Numbered from the stretch's first letter, positions 45,197 through 56,390 are shown. The stretch is DNA of 64,000 nt from Pyrenopolyporus hunteri (GCA_902806595.1 CADCXC010000038.1:2170001-2234000), one strand, 5' to 3'. The notes: generated from the letters alone by a model not told the origin. Numbers and translations are program-made.

Positions 45197-46422
45197 ATGA
45201 CCTTCGACAATGGGGACCTGGAAGGGCGCCCACCCTATATCCATGTGGGTGCTTACGATCGCATGAACATGAGCGAGCTGCCTTTTGACTAATTCTGTGC
45301 TCGCAGTCCATGCTTGCTGGAGGACTAGGTGGGACCACGGGCGACATGCTCATGCACTCCCTCGATACCGTCAAGACCCGACAGCAAGGTGATCCGCATA
45401 TCCCACCGAAATATACCTCTCTCGGATCATCCTACTATACGATATGGCGACAGGAAGGGATCCGGCGCGGATTATACGGCGGTTGGCTTCCCGCGATGAT
45501 GGGTTCTTTCCCCGGCACAGTTCTCTTCTTTGGGTCGTACGAGTGGAGCAAGCGACACATGCTAGACTACGGAATCCAGCCTCACGTCTCCTATCTAACA
45601 GCTGGTACGCACCAGAGTCCATGTTTAGCTCAATTTGACGTAGCCGTTGCTAAAATCTGATTAGGGTTCATCGGCGACTTTGCTGCGTCGATAGTCTATG
45701 TCCCTTCCGAGGTTCTAAAGACCCGCCTCCAGCTTCAGGGGCGGTACAATAACCCATATTTCAAATCCGGATACAACTATCGTGGGACCTTGGATGCCGC
45801 GAGAACTATTATTAGGACGGAGGGTTTCTCGGAGTTGTTCTCCGGTTATAAGGCAACTCTATATCGAGACCTCCCATTTTCAGCTCTACAGTTCATGTTC
45901 TACGAGCAGTTCCAGAGCTGGGCCCATGAATATAAGAAAAGCCGAGATATCGGGGTACGATTAGAGCTTCTGACCGGGGCTGCCGGCGGCGGGCTAGCCG
46001 GGGTTCTCACTTGTCCACTCGACGTAGTGAAGACTCGGCTACAAACCCAAATCGACACGGCACCCTCTGCGAATAAACCGAAAGAGCGCTCGGCCACAGA
46101 GACATTGTCGGGACTAAAAGAGCCAGCATCAAAACAACCGCAAGCTCCACCTCGACCTAACCTGCAAAAGCGGCCTATATCAACATCGTCACCGTCGACA
46201 CACACGCCGCGGCCGGGCGCTATTCCATTAGACGAAGACTCGATACTAAAGGGCCTCAAGCTGATATATAAGACGGAAGGTATTGGTGGTTGGTTTAGGG
46301 GAGTTGGACCACGATTTGTCTGGACCAGCGTACAAAGTGGTTGTATGTTGTTCCTGTATCAAACCATCTTACGGAAATTAGAAGTATGGCTCCCGGTAGA
46401 GAGATCGGACATGCGCGCCTGA
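45197..46422 (+). CDS. Mitochondrial carrier, Mme1 (YMR166C)-like
   Basis: Three exons, 45197-45244, 45307-45604 and 45665-46422, give 367 residues. Splices join EGRPPYIH to SMLAGGLGGTTGD and YLTA to GFIGDFAAS. Carrier signatures HSLDTVKTR, PSEVLKTR and PLDVVKTR define the three repeats. The sequence SYLTAGFIGDFAASIVYVPS resembles yeast Mme1 closely, a carrier reported to export magnesium from mitochondria. A hydrophilic Pro/Ser-rich insert of about 70 residues (around KEPASKQPQAPPRPNLQKRP) separates the two halves of the third repeat. That insert is a feature of filamentous-fungal members. Substrate assignment rests on that resemblance. Confidence 0.87.
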
Positions 46423-46750
46423 CCGTCCTTCTTGAGGGGCGGCGTCTGAATCCCGAGTCGGTGGAAGGGGTCGATCGGACCATTGTAACAACAAGTCAAA
46501 TCATCTGCGCGGCGTTTAAGGAAGATATGGTCAAAGAGAAAAGGATAGAGGCACGAATAGAAATCCCAAGCCAACTCACCTTCTACTATAGATAGTCCGT
46601 TTAGTTTTGAATACGCGGAATCAATATTACCCAAGGTCAGGTACCCGGGTACCCGAGTACCTAGGTACACATACAAGATGATTTTGTTAAGATGACGAAA
46701 GTGAAGTGGGGTGTTCTTAAAAAAGCGCATATTCTAATAGCCACGGTACC

Positions 46751-46793
46751 TATGCGCCTATGCGCCTATGCACCTACGCACCTATGCACCTAT
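46751..46793 (+). repeat. 8-bp tandem repeat TATGCRCC, five copies
   Basis: Copies alternate TATGCGCC, TATGCACC and TACGCACC, differing by transitions. Confidence 0.85.
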
Positions 46794-46838
46794 CGTGTCC
46801 TCGGGCAGAAATTGCTATCTCCTCTTATCCGGCGTAAC

Positions 46839-46873
46839 CTTAGCACGCTTAGCACGCTTAGCACGCTTAGCAC
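46839..46873 (+). repeat. 9-bp tandem repeat CTTAGCACG, four copies
   Basis: Three perfect copies and a fourth ending CACC. Confidence 0.9.
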
Positions 46874-47121
46874 CTATTATCTAAGCTCGACCCCCCAACA
46901 AACGTCAATGAATGGTACGATCGAAAGATTTAGCATCTTCATACTAGGTACACATACCTACCTCATACATAGTACGACTCCAATCACGAGCACGGACGAG
47001 CTGCAATTGCGCCGTGCTCCTCAGCTCGCCAATGCCCATCTGCCAAGGTACCCGGTCCGAAGACATCGTGGAATAGCCGCTCAAGTCGTTTCTCCGACAT
47101 GGCAACGCGCACCTCGCAATT

Positions 47122-50100
47122 ATGCCACCTCCGTTACACATCCCGTCGAAGGTTGCGATCCACGCCCTCCGAGGGATTGCTCTGGGGGCTTCCTGCGCGA
47201 TTGGCGTCATCCTAGAAGACCAAAGGCGTCGAATCAGTACCTTACGGACGGCCGTCGCAAACAAAGAAAAACTGAAGTCAACCATGAGATATCATGGAAT
47301 GACCGACGCCGTTGCTTCACAGTCCGACGACGTACTTTATGTCGGGGGAGACGAATTTCAGCTACACTGGCACCGTCTAGGTTATGCAACCGAGACACAC
47401 GGTGACCCTGCCATATCAAATCCACTCCCGGGGCAGAATACGCTCGAGGACGAACTCGAGAACGCCTCCCCTAGTACGGAACCTGCTATATTTTGGGATA
47501 TCGATGGCGTACCGGACGTAGGCGAGGTGCCGGAACTCTCCTCTTCGTCGCCTACCGTCCAAACCGAAACATCCTCATATCCGTCTACGGCACCTACAAC
47601 ACCTAGTGAAGTTCCTGCTCTCGAAGATCTCTGGCGGCCGGTAACCCGGTCACAAGCAAGAACCGGCTCGCCGGTAACTAACACATCTAAGTCCTGGGCA
47701 ACGAACGGACCTAAGATCACCAAGCGTAGTCATCAGAAGAGGCGCGACGCATTTGTTGCAGCGATCATCAAAATCCTCAATAGCAATGAGGAAGAGCGGC
47801 TAGATCGAGCTCTCACGAAGTTCTTCAACACGTCTCAGTCATTCTATAACTCAAGTCGGTTTGACGACGAATGGATTGCAATTTCCGCACAGCTCTCTAA
47901 GGCGTGTCAAGCGGAGGGTAGGCTAGAAGATGCTTCCAAGGTCCTTGCCACCACCGTTGGCGCTGGCCCTCTAGACGAGGATCAATTCTACGACCATGAG
48001 CCCGTACCCATTATAGATTTCCTGGTACAGCAGATGGATGGGGACAAGCCCTCCCCTGAAGAGGTGGTCTCTACGGCGACGCTCCTCTTCCTAGCAAAAT
48101 TCAAAGAGAAACCCCGTATCCAGCCTCCTAGACACGAAGAAATCGGAAGGAAATTGTTCTCTCAACACCTCATGGTGAACGACGCAAGCACCGCCCACGC
48201 AATTTACTGGAGAGTGTTTAGCCTTCATGAGGATCCGGTCGTATTCACGGGATGGGCTATGCAGGGGCTCTACCAACACGGCGACTATAGGAATGTAATC
48301 AAGTACTTCTTGCTGAATTACTCGAAAATGAGGCCCGAAAGCGAGTGCTTTAACAAAACGGTTGACTGTGTCGTCCGCTCCGTAAAAGAATTAGATGGCT
48401 GGAAAGCTCATCTGGTACTCAACGCTCTCGAAAAGATGTATTCTCCGGACGATGGAACTTTACGGTCCGGGTGGATCATGCGACTGTTGCAAGCATATTG
48501 GCGGCGTCACCAGGATTTTTCCATGGTGAAGGCGCTTTTCGAGGCAGTACGATCTATAGGGCTCTTAGAGAAGATCCGTCACCCGGAGGGAGTATATCGT
48601 ACCATGATCGAGATATCAATTAAGGCTGGAGAGAAGGAGACGGCGAGATCTTATTACAACGTAGTTGTGGAGCAATATCCGGCGATGGCTTCAGACGTCG
48701 CCTTGAACGGGTTTGTGGCTTTGTCACTAGCCAAGGCCGGAGATTGGGACGGTGTGTTTGATACCTTTTCCAAAATGTGGGCTCGGGTGCGGGCTCGGGA
48801 TTATGGGCGGAAGGAGTACGACGACGCCTTCGTCATGGTTTTGAAAGTATTTGCGGACAAGCATCCGGTAGCCGAGATTCGCGATTTCATATCAGAGTAC
48901 ACGAGTGCTCTAGGAGTGCGCATGCACCGTTACACGGTCACCATGGTAGCAAACAAATACGGCGAATGCCACGATATGGAAGGCTTCGTGTCGTGGCTAC
49001 AGCACTGCAGCGATGCCGGGTTTGCTTTGGATTCAAGCTTCGTCAATTCTATCCTTTATAACTGCCGAGCTCAGTGGAAGTTCTCCTACCCCGAACTGCG
49101 AGCGATCTATTTCACAATACGACGGGAGCATCCGGCCCTCATTGATGACGTGTCGCGGAGGATCATGAGTCAAGCAGCCTTAAAGCCAGGCCGCAGTATC
49201 AAGGCGCCGAAAGTTATCCAAGGAATACATTCGGGGGCTATCGCGGTGAATAAGCTAGCGTACTCCGGAAGAACAACCAACAGGCGAGATATCTACGAAG
49301 CTATGAACCAGGAGCTGGGTAGTGGCAGGCCGGCTACGGCAATCTCCATCTACAGGCAAGCTATGAAGTTTGGGATGCCCCCTTGCAAGCATTGTCTTCG
49401 TCTAGCCGTACAGGCAGCGCTGAGAATCCCTAACAGCGGAAATGCGTCGGCGTTATCCTTGATTCAAACCGCGTACCAGAAAGGCGACGATGTGAACGCG
49501 GCGGTAACGGCATTTATAAAGTTCCAGCTCGACAATATCCAATCCAACGCAAATGATATCCTGCTCCATATGCGCAATTTAATCACCCGCTTCGAAGCAT
49601 TACATATCATACTCGATCCAGCAGTCCTAACACATATGGCCTTGGTCTGCACCAAGTTCGGCCACCACGAGAGGGCGGTCGTCCTGTGCACTTACGCAAA
49701 GGATAGGCACGGGTTCAAGGATCTCTGCTTCTCGAGACAAAGCATCAAGGCGCTGCTCAGCGCCTACCCGCGGCTGCTTGATATAGAGGGGATGAGGAAG
49801 CTTACCAGCGATCTTCTCACAAGCAGCTACGCTGCGGACAAACCCGTATACGAGTATCTTAAGTCAGCAGCGAGATCCGTTCGAGGGTGGCAGCAAAACG
49901 CTGCTACCGATGCTCTGTTAGATATTCTGAACCACACCATAGAGGCAGCGAGGGAACGGCGGGCGGAGAATAAAGCGGAGGGGAAGATGATCGCGGAGGA
50001 GACGCTCCGAATCATGCAGGATGCTCTGAAGAACATGAATAGAACCGAAAAGATGTCGACGGCACGCCAGGTGGATGACGGTCAGGAGCAGCAACACCGG

Positions 50101-50148
50101 AACTCGCAAGAGGGTCATGTTCATCCGGGGCTAATAGGTGCTGCGTAG
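47122..50148 (+). CDS. Large PPR-like, probably mitochondrial protein
   Basis: A single uninterrupted frame of 1008 residues starts MPPPLHIPSKVAIHALRGIA. The motif HALRGIALGASCAIGVILED is a conserved N-terminal segment I associate with ascomycete mitochondrial PPR proteins. After a disordered Ser/Thr/Pro segment (about 110-190) the rest is helical hairpins of 30-40 residues. Examples are FNKTVDCVVRSVKELDGWKA, ALNGFVALSLAKAGDWDGVF, RYTVTMVANKYGECHDMEGF and RDIYEAMNQELGSGRPATAI, matching the helix-turn-helix pattern of pentatricopeptide repeats. PPR proteins bind organellar RNA and act in its processing or translation. The specific target is unknown. The C-terminus is charged and ends in a Gln-rich tail. 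No intron is seen, unlike most genes here. Confidence 0.75.
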   Translation: MPPPLHIPSKVAIHALRGIALGASCAIGVILEDQRRRISTLRTAVANKEKLKSTMRYHGMTDAVASQSDDVLYVGGDEFQLHWHRLGYATETHGDPAISNPLPGQNTLEDELENASPSTEPAIFWDIDGVPDVGEVPELSSSSPTVQTETSSYPSTAPTTPSEVPALEDLWRPVTRSQARTGSPVTNTSKSWATNGPKITKRSHQKRRDAFVAAIIKILNSNEEERLDRALTKFFNTSQSFYNSSRFDDEWIAISAQLSKACQAEGRLEDASKVLATTVGAGPLDEDQFYDHEPVPIIDFLVQQMDGDKPSPEEVVSTATLLFLAKFKEKPRIQPPRHEEIGRKLFSQHLMVNDASTAHAIYWRVFSLHEDPVVFTGWAMQGLYQHGDYRNVIKYFLLNYSKMRPESECFNKTVDCVVRSVKELDGWKAHLVLNALEKMYSPDDGTLRSGWIMRLLQAYWRRHQDFSMVKALFEAVRSIGLLEKIRHPEGVYRTMIEISIKAGEKETARSYYNVVVEQYPAMASDVALNGFVALSLAKAGDWDGVFDTFSKMWARVRARDYGRKEYDDAFVMVLKVFADKHPVAEIRDFISEYTSALGVRMHRYTVTMVANKYGECHDMEGFVSWLQHCSDAGFALDSSFVNSILYNCRAQWKFSYPELRAIYFTIRREHPALIDDVSRRIMSQAALKPGRSIKAPKVIQGIHSGAIAVNKLAYSGRTTNRRDIYEAMNQELGSGRPATAISIYRQAMKFGMPPCKHCLRLAVQAALRIPNSGNASALSLIQTAYQKGDDVNAAVTAFIKFQLDNIQSNANDILLHMRNLITRFEALHIILDPAVLTHMALVCTKFGHHERAVVLCTYAKDRHGFKDLCFSRQSIKALLSAYPRLLDIEGMRKLTSDLLTSSYAADKPVYEYLKSAARSVRGWQQNAATDALLDILNHTIEAARERRAENKAEGKMIAEETLRIMQDALKNMNRTEKMSTARQVDDGQEQQHRNSQEGHVHPGLIGAA

Positions 50149-51226
50149 ATTCGTATCGTATGTATTCCGTGCCTAGGTACCTATATATGTTTTGATATAT
50201 TTCCGGTAATAAAGAGGATGATCGGGAAGATGAGATGCGTACCTATCTACCTTAGTCAAGTATAATATGTACCATACGTCGTATAGCTCGAAGTCAAGTA
50301 GTATACCTACCTAGGTACTTTATCTGGGACCCATACACATAGGTATAGTTAAGGAGCTAATTAATCCGTACTCTAGCTGAGTTTACCACGGACCCTTTAA
50401 TGGGACGACGGTTTTTGGACGGCTGTCGTTGCCCTTGTCCGTGAGATACATCCATGAGTACGTGTAAGTAGGTACCTACCTAGGTAGGTACGTACCTACA
50501 TACCTGGGTACCTAGGTACATGAGCTCTGCTCACCGATCTAATTCGTTCAGCCCTCTCCTCATTGGGTAATGAACTATGGGGATGAGAGTGGGGCACTCG
50601 ACTTACCTAACACCGCCCCCCCCGGCGAGTTTCCAACAATTTGGCTGTCGGTCTTGGCAAGCATGTGCCTGCAAGGAACAAACAGGGGAAAAGACGAAAA
50701 AAAAGTGAAGAGAGATCCATTTTCCTCGAATCCGAATCTCAAAAAAATCGCGTGGTGAACCGATAAGGGGCAGAAAATGAATATCGCTGCAGATGGGACG
50801 ATTCGTCGAACCATCATGACCTGAGAGAATCAGCTTTTTTATAGGATTCCTTCTTTTCTTGACAATTTCGATCATTTCGATCAATTCGATAACTCGACGA
50901 CTCGACCCTTTTCGCCTTAGTCCAATCGACCCCTAATTCTCCCCGAGTCGTGGGTTCTTTTTAATTTTTTATTATTATTATTATTATCTAGTTACTTTAT
51001 TATTTTATATCTTCCCTTCTCTACTAAGAAGAGGGTCTCATTTAAATAAAGATCCGAACCCATCCGTACCTCCTCACTCAACCCGTTTCTTAGAAACATA
51101 TCGCGATACCCTCAAGACGTCGTACCGACATCCCTTTGCTATCGACTACATACGTAGTTAGTCGGCCTTTCAAGCCAACATCTTAGCAAAGCCCGCCTCC
51201 GAGTAAACGTCCCCCCGTCGTTCCCT
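50149..51226. other. Spacer upstream of ERG1
   Basis: ACCTAGGT palindromes are dense at 50287-50345 and 50469-50520. An ATT run lies at 50975-50996. A TTTAAATAAA box (51040-51049) may serve the ERG1 promoter. No gene is supported. Confidence 0.5.
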
Positions 51227-52735
51227 ATGAGCGAAACTACAATCATCTTGGACTCGCTCGCCGAGCGGCGGACCAAATACCACGAGGCCGATGTCGTAGT
51301 CGTCGGCGCCGGCGTCTTCGGGTGCGCCGTTGCACATGCTCTGGCCGAACAGGGCAGGAGTGTGATCCTCCTCGAGAGATGGCTAAAGGAGCCTAACCGA
51401 ATCGTCGGTGAGCTGATGCAGCCGGGCGGCGTCAACTCCCTCAGGAAGCTCGGATTGGGACACTGCATCGAGGATATCGACTCCGTGCCGTGTAACGGGT
51501 TCAACGTATTCTTCTACGGTGAAGATATACGCATGCCCTACCCCCGGATACAGGGACTCCTGGGGATGGGGGGAGAAGGAGGGGACGAGAAGGCGAACGG
51601 GTCGGCAAGCGCTAGAGCAGAAGAACCGCCGAGGCCGCAAGGACGGAGTTTCCACCACGGCCGCTTCATCATGCAGCTGCGGCGAGCCTGTCTCAAGCAC
51701 CCCAACATCAGCGTCTTCGAAACCGAAGCCGTCAGCACGGTCAAGGGCGACCATAACCAGGAGATCCTCGGCGTCGAGACGCGCACCGTCAACAAGACCA
51801 CGGGCGAGAAGGAGCCCGACTACTTCTTCGGCAAGCTAACCATCATCGCCGACGGCTACGCCTCGCGCTTCCGCAAGCAGTACATCAACCAGACCCCCGT
51901 CGTCCGGAGCAAGTTCTACGCGCTCGAGCTCATCGACTGCGAGCTGCCCAGCCCCGGCTTCGGTCACGTCATCATCGGGGCCCCCAGCCCCGTGCTCATC
52001 TACCAGATCGGCACCCACGAGACCCGCATCCTCGTCGACGTGCCCGAGAAGCTGCCCGAGGCGGCGCCCGCCAACGGCGGCGTCCGCGGCTACATGGCCA
52101 ACGTGGTGCTGCCCGCGCTGCCGGCCTCGGTCCGGCCGTCCTTCCGCGCCGCGCTCGAGCGCGACTCCAAGATCCCGCAGAGCATGCCCAACAGCTGGCT
52201 GCCGCCGACGAAGCAGTCGGTGCCCGGGCTCGTGATCCTGGGGGACGCCATGAACATGCGGCACCCGCTCACGGGCGGCGGGATGACGGTGGCGCTCAAC
52301 GACGTGGTGCTCCTCCGCGACCTGCTGTCGCCCGAGGCGGTGCCCGACCTCGCGGACACGGCGGCCGTGCAGCGCGCGATGCACGCGTTCCACTGGCGCC
52401 GCAAGCGCCTCACCGCCATCATCAACGTCCTCGCCATGGCCCTGTACAGCCTGTTCGCGGCCCGCAGCGCCGAGCTCGCCAAGCTCCAGCGCGGCTGCTT
52501 CGCCTACTTCGTCCGCGGCGTCACCCGCGAGCCCATGGGCTTGCTCGGCGGCCTCATCCCCGACCCCCTCGTGCTCGCGTACCACTTCTTCTCCGTGGCC
52601 TTCCTGGCCATCTGGCTGGACTGGCGCCGCGTGGGGCTGTGGAAGATCCCCCTGCTGTTCTGGAACGCGTTCTGGATCCTGTGGACGGCGAGCCGCGTCT
52701 TCCTTCCTGTTATGTACAGGGAGTTGCTTGTGTAG
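51227..52735 (+). CDS. ERG1: Squalene monooxygenase (squalene epoxidase)
   Basis: An intronless frame of 502 residues from MSETTIILDS. The FAD-binding Rossmann motif GAGVFGCAVAHALAEQG starts at residue 27 and is followed by ERWLKEPNRIVGELMQPGG. The second FAD region GDAMNMRHPLTGGGM is near residue 339, and ADGYASRFRK lies between. The C-terminus is hydrophobic (LVLAYHFFSVAFLAIWL, IPLLFWNAFWILW), anchoring the enzyme in ER or lipid-droplet membrane. It converts squalene to 2,3-oxidosqualene in ergosterol synthesis and is the target of terbinafine-type inhibitors. A Gly/Glu/Ala-rich insert (about residues 110-135) is a variable loop in the family. GC content at third positions climbs sharply after about 51730. 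Confidence 0.96.
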   Translation: MSETTIILDSLAERRTKYHEADVVVVGAGVFGCAVAHALAEQGRSVILLERWLKEPNRIVGELMQPGGVNSLRKLGLGHCIEDIDSVPCNGFNVFFYGEDIRMPYPRIQGLLGMGGEGGDEKANGSASARAEEPPRPQGRSFHHGRFIMQLRRACLKHPNISVFETEAVSTVKGDHNQEILGVETRTVNKTTGEKEPDYFFGKLTIIADGYASRFRKQYINQTPVVRSKFYALELIDCELPSPGFGHVIIGAPSPVLIYQIGTHETRILVDVPEKLPEAAPANGGVRGYMANVVLPALPASVRPSFRAALERDSKIPQSMPNSWLPPTKQSVPGLVILGDAMNMRHPLTGGGMTVALNDVVLLRDLLSPEAVPDLADTAAVQRAMHAFHWRRKRLTAIINVLAMALYSLFAARSAELAKLQRGCFAYFVRGVTREPMGLLGGLIPDPLVLAYHFFSVAFLAIWLDWRRVGLWKIPLLFWNAFWILWTASRVFLPVMYRELLV

Positions 52736-53688
52736 TCGGTGGATCTGTCTGTCCGTCTGTCTGTATGCCAGTCCGTTGAGAACCGAGATATAAGTATATT
52801 AAGCCAAGCCGGAGAAGCTGAGAGGTCGAATGCGAAGAGAAATGGACGGGAGAAGGTGCAAGCCTTATTATACCATAAGGCTTAGTATACCCCAAGTAAG
52901 GAGAGGGAGGATGTCTCAGGGTCAGAAAGTAGGCCATTGTGAGATCTACGCATACGCTATGTTGAGCTAGTTGCAAGGAAAGGGGTCGGGACATGTGTAC
53001 GATCCCAGAGGAAATATCTCTGCTCGGTCTTCGGGACCGTGCTTGGGCTTGATCCCATCTCAGGTAGCGAGAGAAGAAGAAGAGAGATTACGAGACGAGA
53101 GCTTTATAGATTTACGGCCTAACGGATATAATCAGTACTTAATTCTAATGATTCAAAAGGAATGGACGGCCGAGGGCATCAGTGGTGACTCGTAGATCAA
53201 ATGATCCGTTAGCCACCTCGTCCTCGGAGGGTGTTCGGGGTATATACGATGTGCTTTAAGATGCTGCTTTGTCTAGTATCGGCCACGTAGATTAGGTCCC
53301 TGTATTCTTTACGCACTTCTATTATATTAGTATTAAAGAGCCGTATGAATCTCCTACTTCTATACGAGTTATTCATACGCTACTCGGATTACTTGTCTGA
53401 AGATCTATAATAATAGCCAAGGCGAGACTTCACAACTCCCAGATAAGGAACATATGGTAAAAATTCAAGGCGAAACTTTTCTCTATTCAGTCCGCCGGAG
53501 GATATCTAATGCAACGATAAAAAACCCACGCCGTGCAGAAAACGCAACTGGCTGCCCGGGTATCTAGCTACCTTTATCTAATACAGGTAGATAGTATAGA
53601 GGCGCTTCATAGCAGCCCCTTATTCTAATATTCCATTCATTCCGTATTCCCTTCCATTACTCACTCCCTCCACCTTATGGCCAACCCG
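52736..53688. other. Spacer between ERG1 and ALG5
   Basis: A CTGT/CCGT-type simple repeat lies near 52745-52765. AT-rich sequence runs from about 53270 to 53460. No gene is recognised. Confidence 0.5.
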
Positions 53689-54985
53689 TCACGTCAGCCT
53701 ACGACGGTACACGCCCATCATCCAGCTAGCCCTGAGGACAGCCAGGCCGATAGCCATCTTGATGCTGTCCTGTATGACGTTGAGCTTGCTGCCACCGACC
53801 TCGTGCCAGTCGATAGGCACCTCTGCGACCTTGATGCCGGGGCTGCTGCCGATAACAGCGCCGTCGTGGCCGAGGACGGGGACGGCGGGGGCGGACTCGG
53901 CCAGCATGAGCATCTCGATGTCGAAGATCCAGCCCTCGGCGTGCATGTAGGGGACGATGTGGGGCAGGGCGGCGCGCGTGAAGAGCTTGAAGCCGCACTG
54001 GGTGTCGCGGATGCGCGACGTGGCCGGCGGCGTCAGGATCGTCAGGATCAGGTGGAACGAGCGCATGAGGAAGTTGCGCAGCGCCGAGCGCTTGACCACG
54101 GCCTCGCTGCCGACCAGGTGCCCGCGGCTCCCGATCGCCACGCCCCGGTGGCACCCGTCCACGACCTCCTCGCACCCCTCGAGCAGCTTGCCCAGGTCGC
54201 TGAACTTGGACGCGCCGTCCGCGTCCGCGAACAGCGCGAACTCGCCGCGCACGTGCCGCAGACCGTGCGTCACGCCGCCGCCCTTGCCGCGGTTGCGCTC
54301 CAGCGTCACCACCCGCAGGATGTCGTGCAGCCCGCGCGCGCGCGCGAATTCGAGCGCCACGTCCACGGTGCGGTCGGTGCTGCCGTCGTTGATGATGAGG
54401 ATCTCGTACCCGCAGAGGTCGACGCGCGGCGCGTTCTTAACGTGCCTACGAGGCGGCGGAGGGAGGTGCTTAGGGGGCGCGTTCAGGTTCGGGCAAGGGT
54501 CGCGGCCGACGACCTCGTCGAGGTACGTGACGGCCTCTTCTAGGGTGGGCAAGATGCGGTCTTCTTCGTTGTATGCCGGGAACACGACGCTCATCCAGAC
54601 CTCGGCGGGCTCGATGGTCCCGGTGTCGGCGATGTCGAGCTGGGTAGGATCGTCATTTTTCGCCCGGGCCTCGCTCGCGTGCCGGTCTGCTAGCCATCGG
54701 TCATACCAGCATGGGAGCTGCCGTCTTACGATGTCCCCGCTTGGTGTGGTGGTAATGTAGGTCTTCTCGGATGGGAGGACGGGCCGGGGTATGGGAGCGA
54801 CGAGGTGGAGAATGGCGTAGAGCTACGATTATGGTTATGTTAGCCTAGGTCTCTAGAGGGAAGCTCCTAGAACCAGTAATGAAGGAAGCTCGTACACTGT
54901 AGAAAGCGACGACGACCAGCGCAACGAACGCCGCAACGAGTATGTGAGGAGGGGTCTCCTTCAATGTCGAAGCGAGCAGGTCCAT
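53689..54985 (-). CDS. ALG5: Dolichyl-phosphate beta-glucosyltransferase (ALG5)
   Basis: Exons 54985-54896 and 54822-53689 encode 407 residues. The first exon is a membrane anchor (MDLLASTLKE then HILVAAFVALVVVAFYS). The GT2 catalytic domain begins at VWMSVVFPAYNEEDRILPTL, then INDGSTDRTVDVALEFAR, GKGGGVTHGLRHVRGE and the metal-binding LFADADGASKFSDL. The end has QCGFKLFTRAALPHIVPYMH and EVPIDWHEVGGSKLN, all diagnostic of ALG5. It makes dolichyl-phosphate-glucose at the ER for N-glycan assembly. A Pro/His-rich stretch near PPKHLPPPPRRHVK is an insertion between the first two strands, common in fungal members. The central part is very GC-rich. Confidence 0.95.
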
Positions 54986-55753
54986 AGCTGCGATCGCCAG
55001 GCGCGTCGGCAAGTGAAACACGACGAGACGTTCACATCAGGAGTCTTTGGTTGAGCAAGGACGGCGTTCCTTATCTTGCTAGAGAATGGAGAGTAGGGGC
55101 TTAAAAGTCGACGAACAAATGGACTTGAGAGAGAGACTTGAAAAGACTTGAACAGACTTGAACAGACTTGAATTATTTACATTTGTCGCCGGTCAATTAA
55201 GTCTTTTCTTTAAGTTTGCTCCTGCCTCCCGCGAAATTGAACCCTCATGTCGGTAGGTATCTAATCGCTGCACCTAGCATTGAGCTCTCTTCGAAAGGAT
55301 GAAGTAGCAGCCCGCTAGACAATTGCATTGGAAGAAGCCACGTCTCTAGGGATGTCCAATCGGAGCTCTTACATGCTTTAGCACAGGGCATTAGGGTCCC
55401 TACCGGGTATTATTAGAGTTTGCTAGGGGACCGCTAGCAGACCCCTGAAAATTTGACGTCACATCCCCCCGCAGCCGGCAAGAGCCCCTAACCCTCCTTT
55501 TCCTTCTTTTTCTTCTTCTTCCTTTGGTACCAGGTAGCTAGCTAGCTTTTAACTCTTTTCTATTTATATTCTATCTAAAAATCGGATTTCCCATACGGAA
55601 GAAAGAAATCATTTACAATACACTGAGGCCCGTTTGCTTCTACACAATAGAAAATGTAGCCTCTCTTCTGATACGGTAGGCAATTTCCAACAGACAGGCA
55701 CAGATGGGTCTGGCTTCGCCGGGAATGAAGGTTCAAGTATGCCACCTAAGAAT
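54986..55753. other. Spacer with 10-bp tandem repeat
   Basis: Includes the tandem repeat at 55134-55173 and a T/C-rich run at 55490-55530. No gene is supported. Confidence 0.5.
55134..55173 (+). repeat. 10-bp tandem repeat AGACTTGAAC, four copies
   Basis: Four near-perfect copies of AGACTTGAAM in a row. Confidence 0.85.
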
Positions 55754-56390
55754 CTATGAAGCAACAGCACTGGAGATGTAACCCGCAAGATCAAGGCGCC
55801 CATCAAAGAGCGCCTCACAGAGGTACAGCCTAAGCCCCTTATACGCAGCTTTCGTCGACAGGAATGCATACAGCAGACGTCGGAGCTGCTGGACGCGGCC
55901 CTTGTCGTTTAGAGGGAATAGTAAGCCGAGCCCCCAGTAGCCGATATCATACCTACGTACCCCCGAGGTCTGAATCCCCAGTGGCTGCGGGTTGATCTCG
56001 ACCAACTAGGCGGACGGCGGCCCTTTGATGGGATGGCACGCTCGGTCAGATCTAGGGCATTGTTGTTACATATTCCATACCAGAATTCTCAACCCGGCCC
56101 CCCAGGTGATAGCGTCCATCCCGAAAACCCACGCGGACTAAGCTCCAACGTGGCGAGTCCCGAAGGATAGTAAGCTCATCGTCTAGAAGCTTGAAAGGGA
56201 AAATATTCGCAAGCTTGACGAATGTTATCAGGCCACGCTGACCCCTAATGTCCGCGCCCTTCGGAAACTCGTTAGATACTTCCCAGAAAGGCACCTCTAC
56301 GTCGTAAAGCACGAAAATCGCGCCCACAAGGCGCTTCGAAAATATAACCTCACGTTGTAGCGAGCGAATCTTAAAGTTCGTAAGACAATA
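55754..56390 (-). CDS. ATP-grasp-like protein, C-terminal part, 5' end unresolved
   Basis: Two minus-strand exons fit: about 56390-56070 and 56005-55754, with an in-phase intron GTAACA...GCCTAG (56006-56069). They read FSKRLVGAIFVLYDVEVPFW, then VENSGMEYLVEINPQPLG, then DIGYWGLGLLFPLNDKGR. The string EINPQPxG next to YWGLGLL resembles the metal-binding strand of fungal ATP-grasp carboxylate ligases (usual form EINPRPPG). The upstream half, which should bind ATP, is not found in a continuous frame. Open frames at 56371-56870 could hold further exons but I cannot join them. It may be a decayed copy or a gene whose first exons I cannot place. Confidence 0.45.

Larger units (their letters stand above)
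46423..47121. other. Spacer with tandem repeats
   Basis: Holds ACCTAGGT-type palindromes (46640-46668) and two short tandem arrays listed separately. An open frame covers much of it but its composition follows the repeats. Confidence 0.5.

Noticed and set aside
46692..47405. 237-codon frame upstream of and overlapping the PPR gene
   Set aside because: It consists of tandem-repeat translation, then an out-of-frame reading of the PPR gene start.
51836..52585. 249-codon open frame antisense to ERG1
   Set aside because: Composition follows the complement of very GC-rich codons; ERG1 on the other strand explains the sequence.
53677..54760. Two long plus-strand frames over ALG5
   Set aside because: They are shadows of the GC-rich ALG5 coding strand with no recognisable domain.
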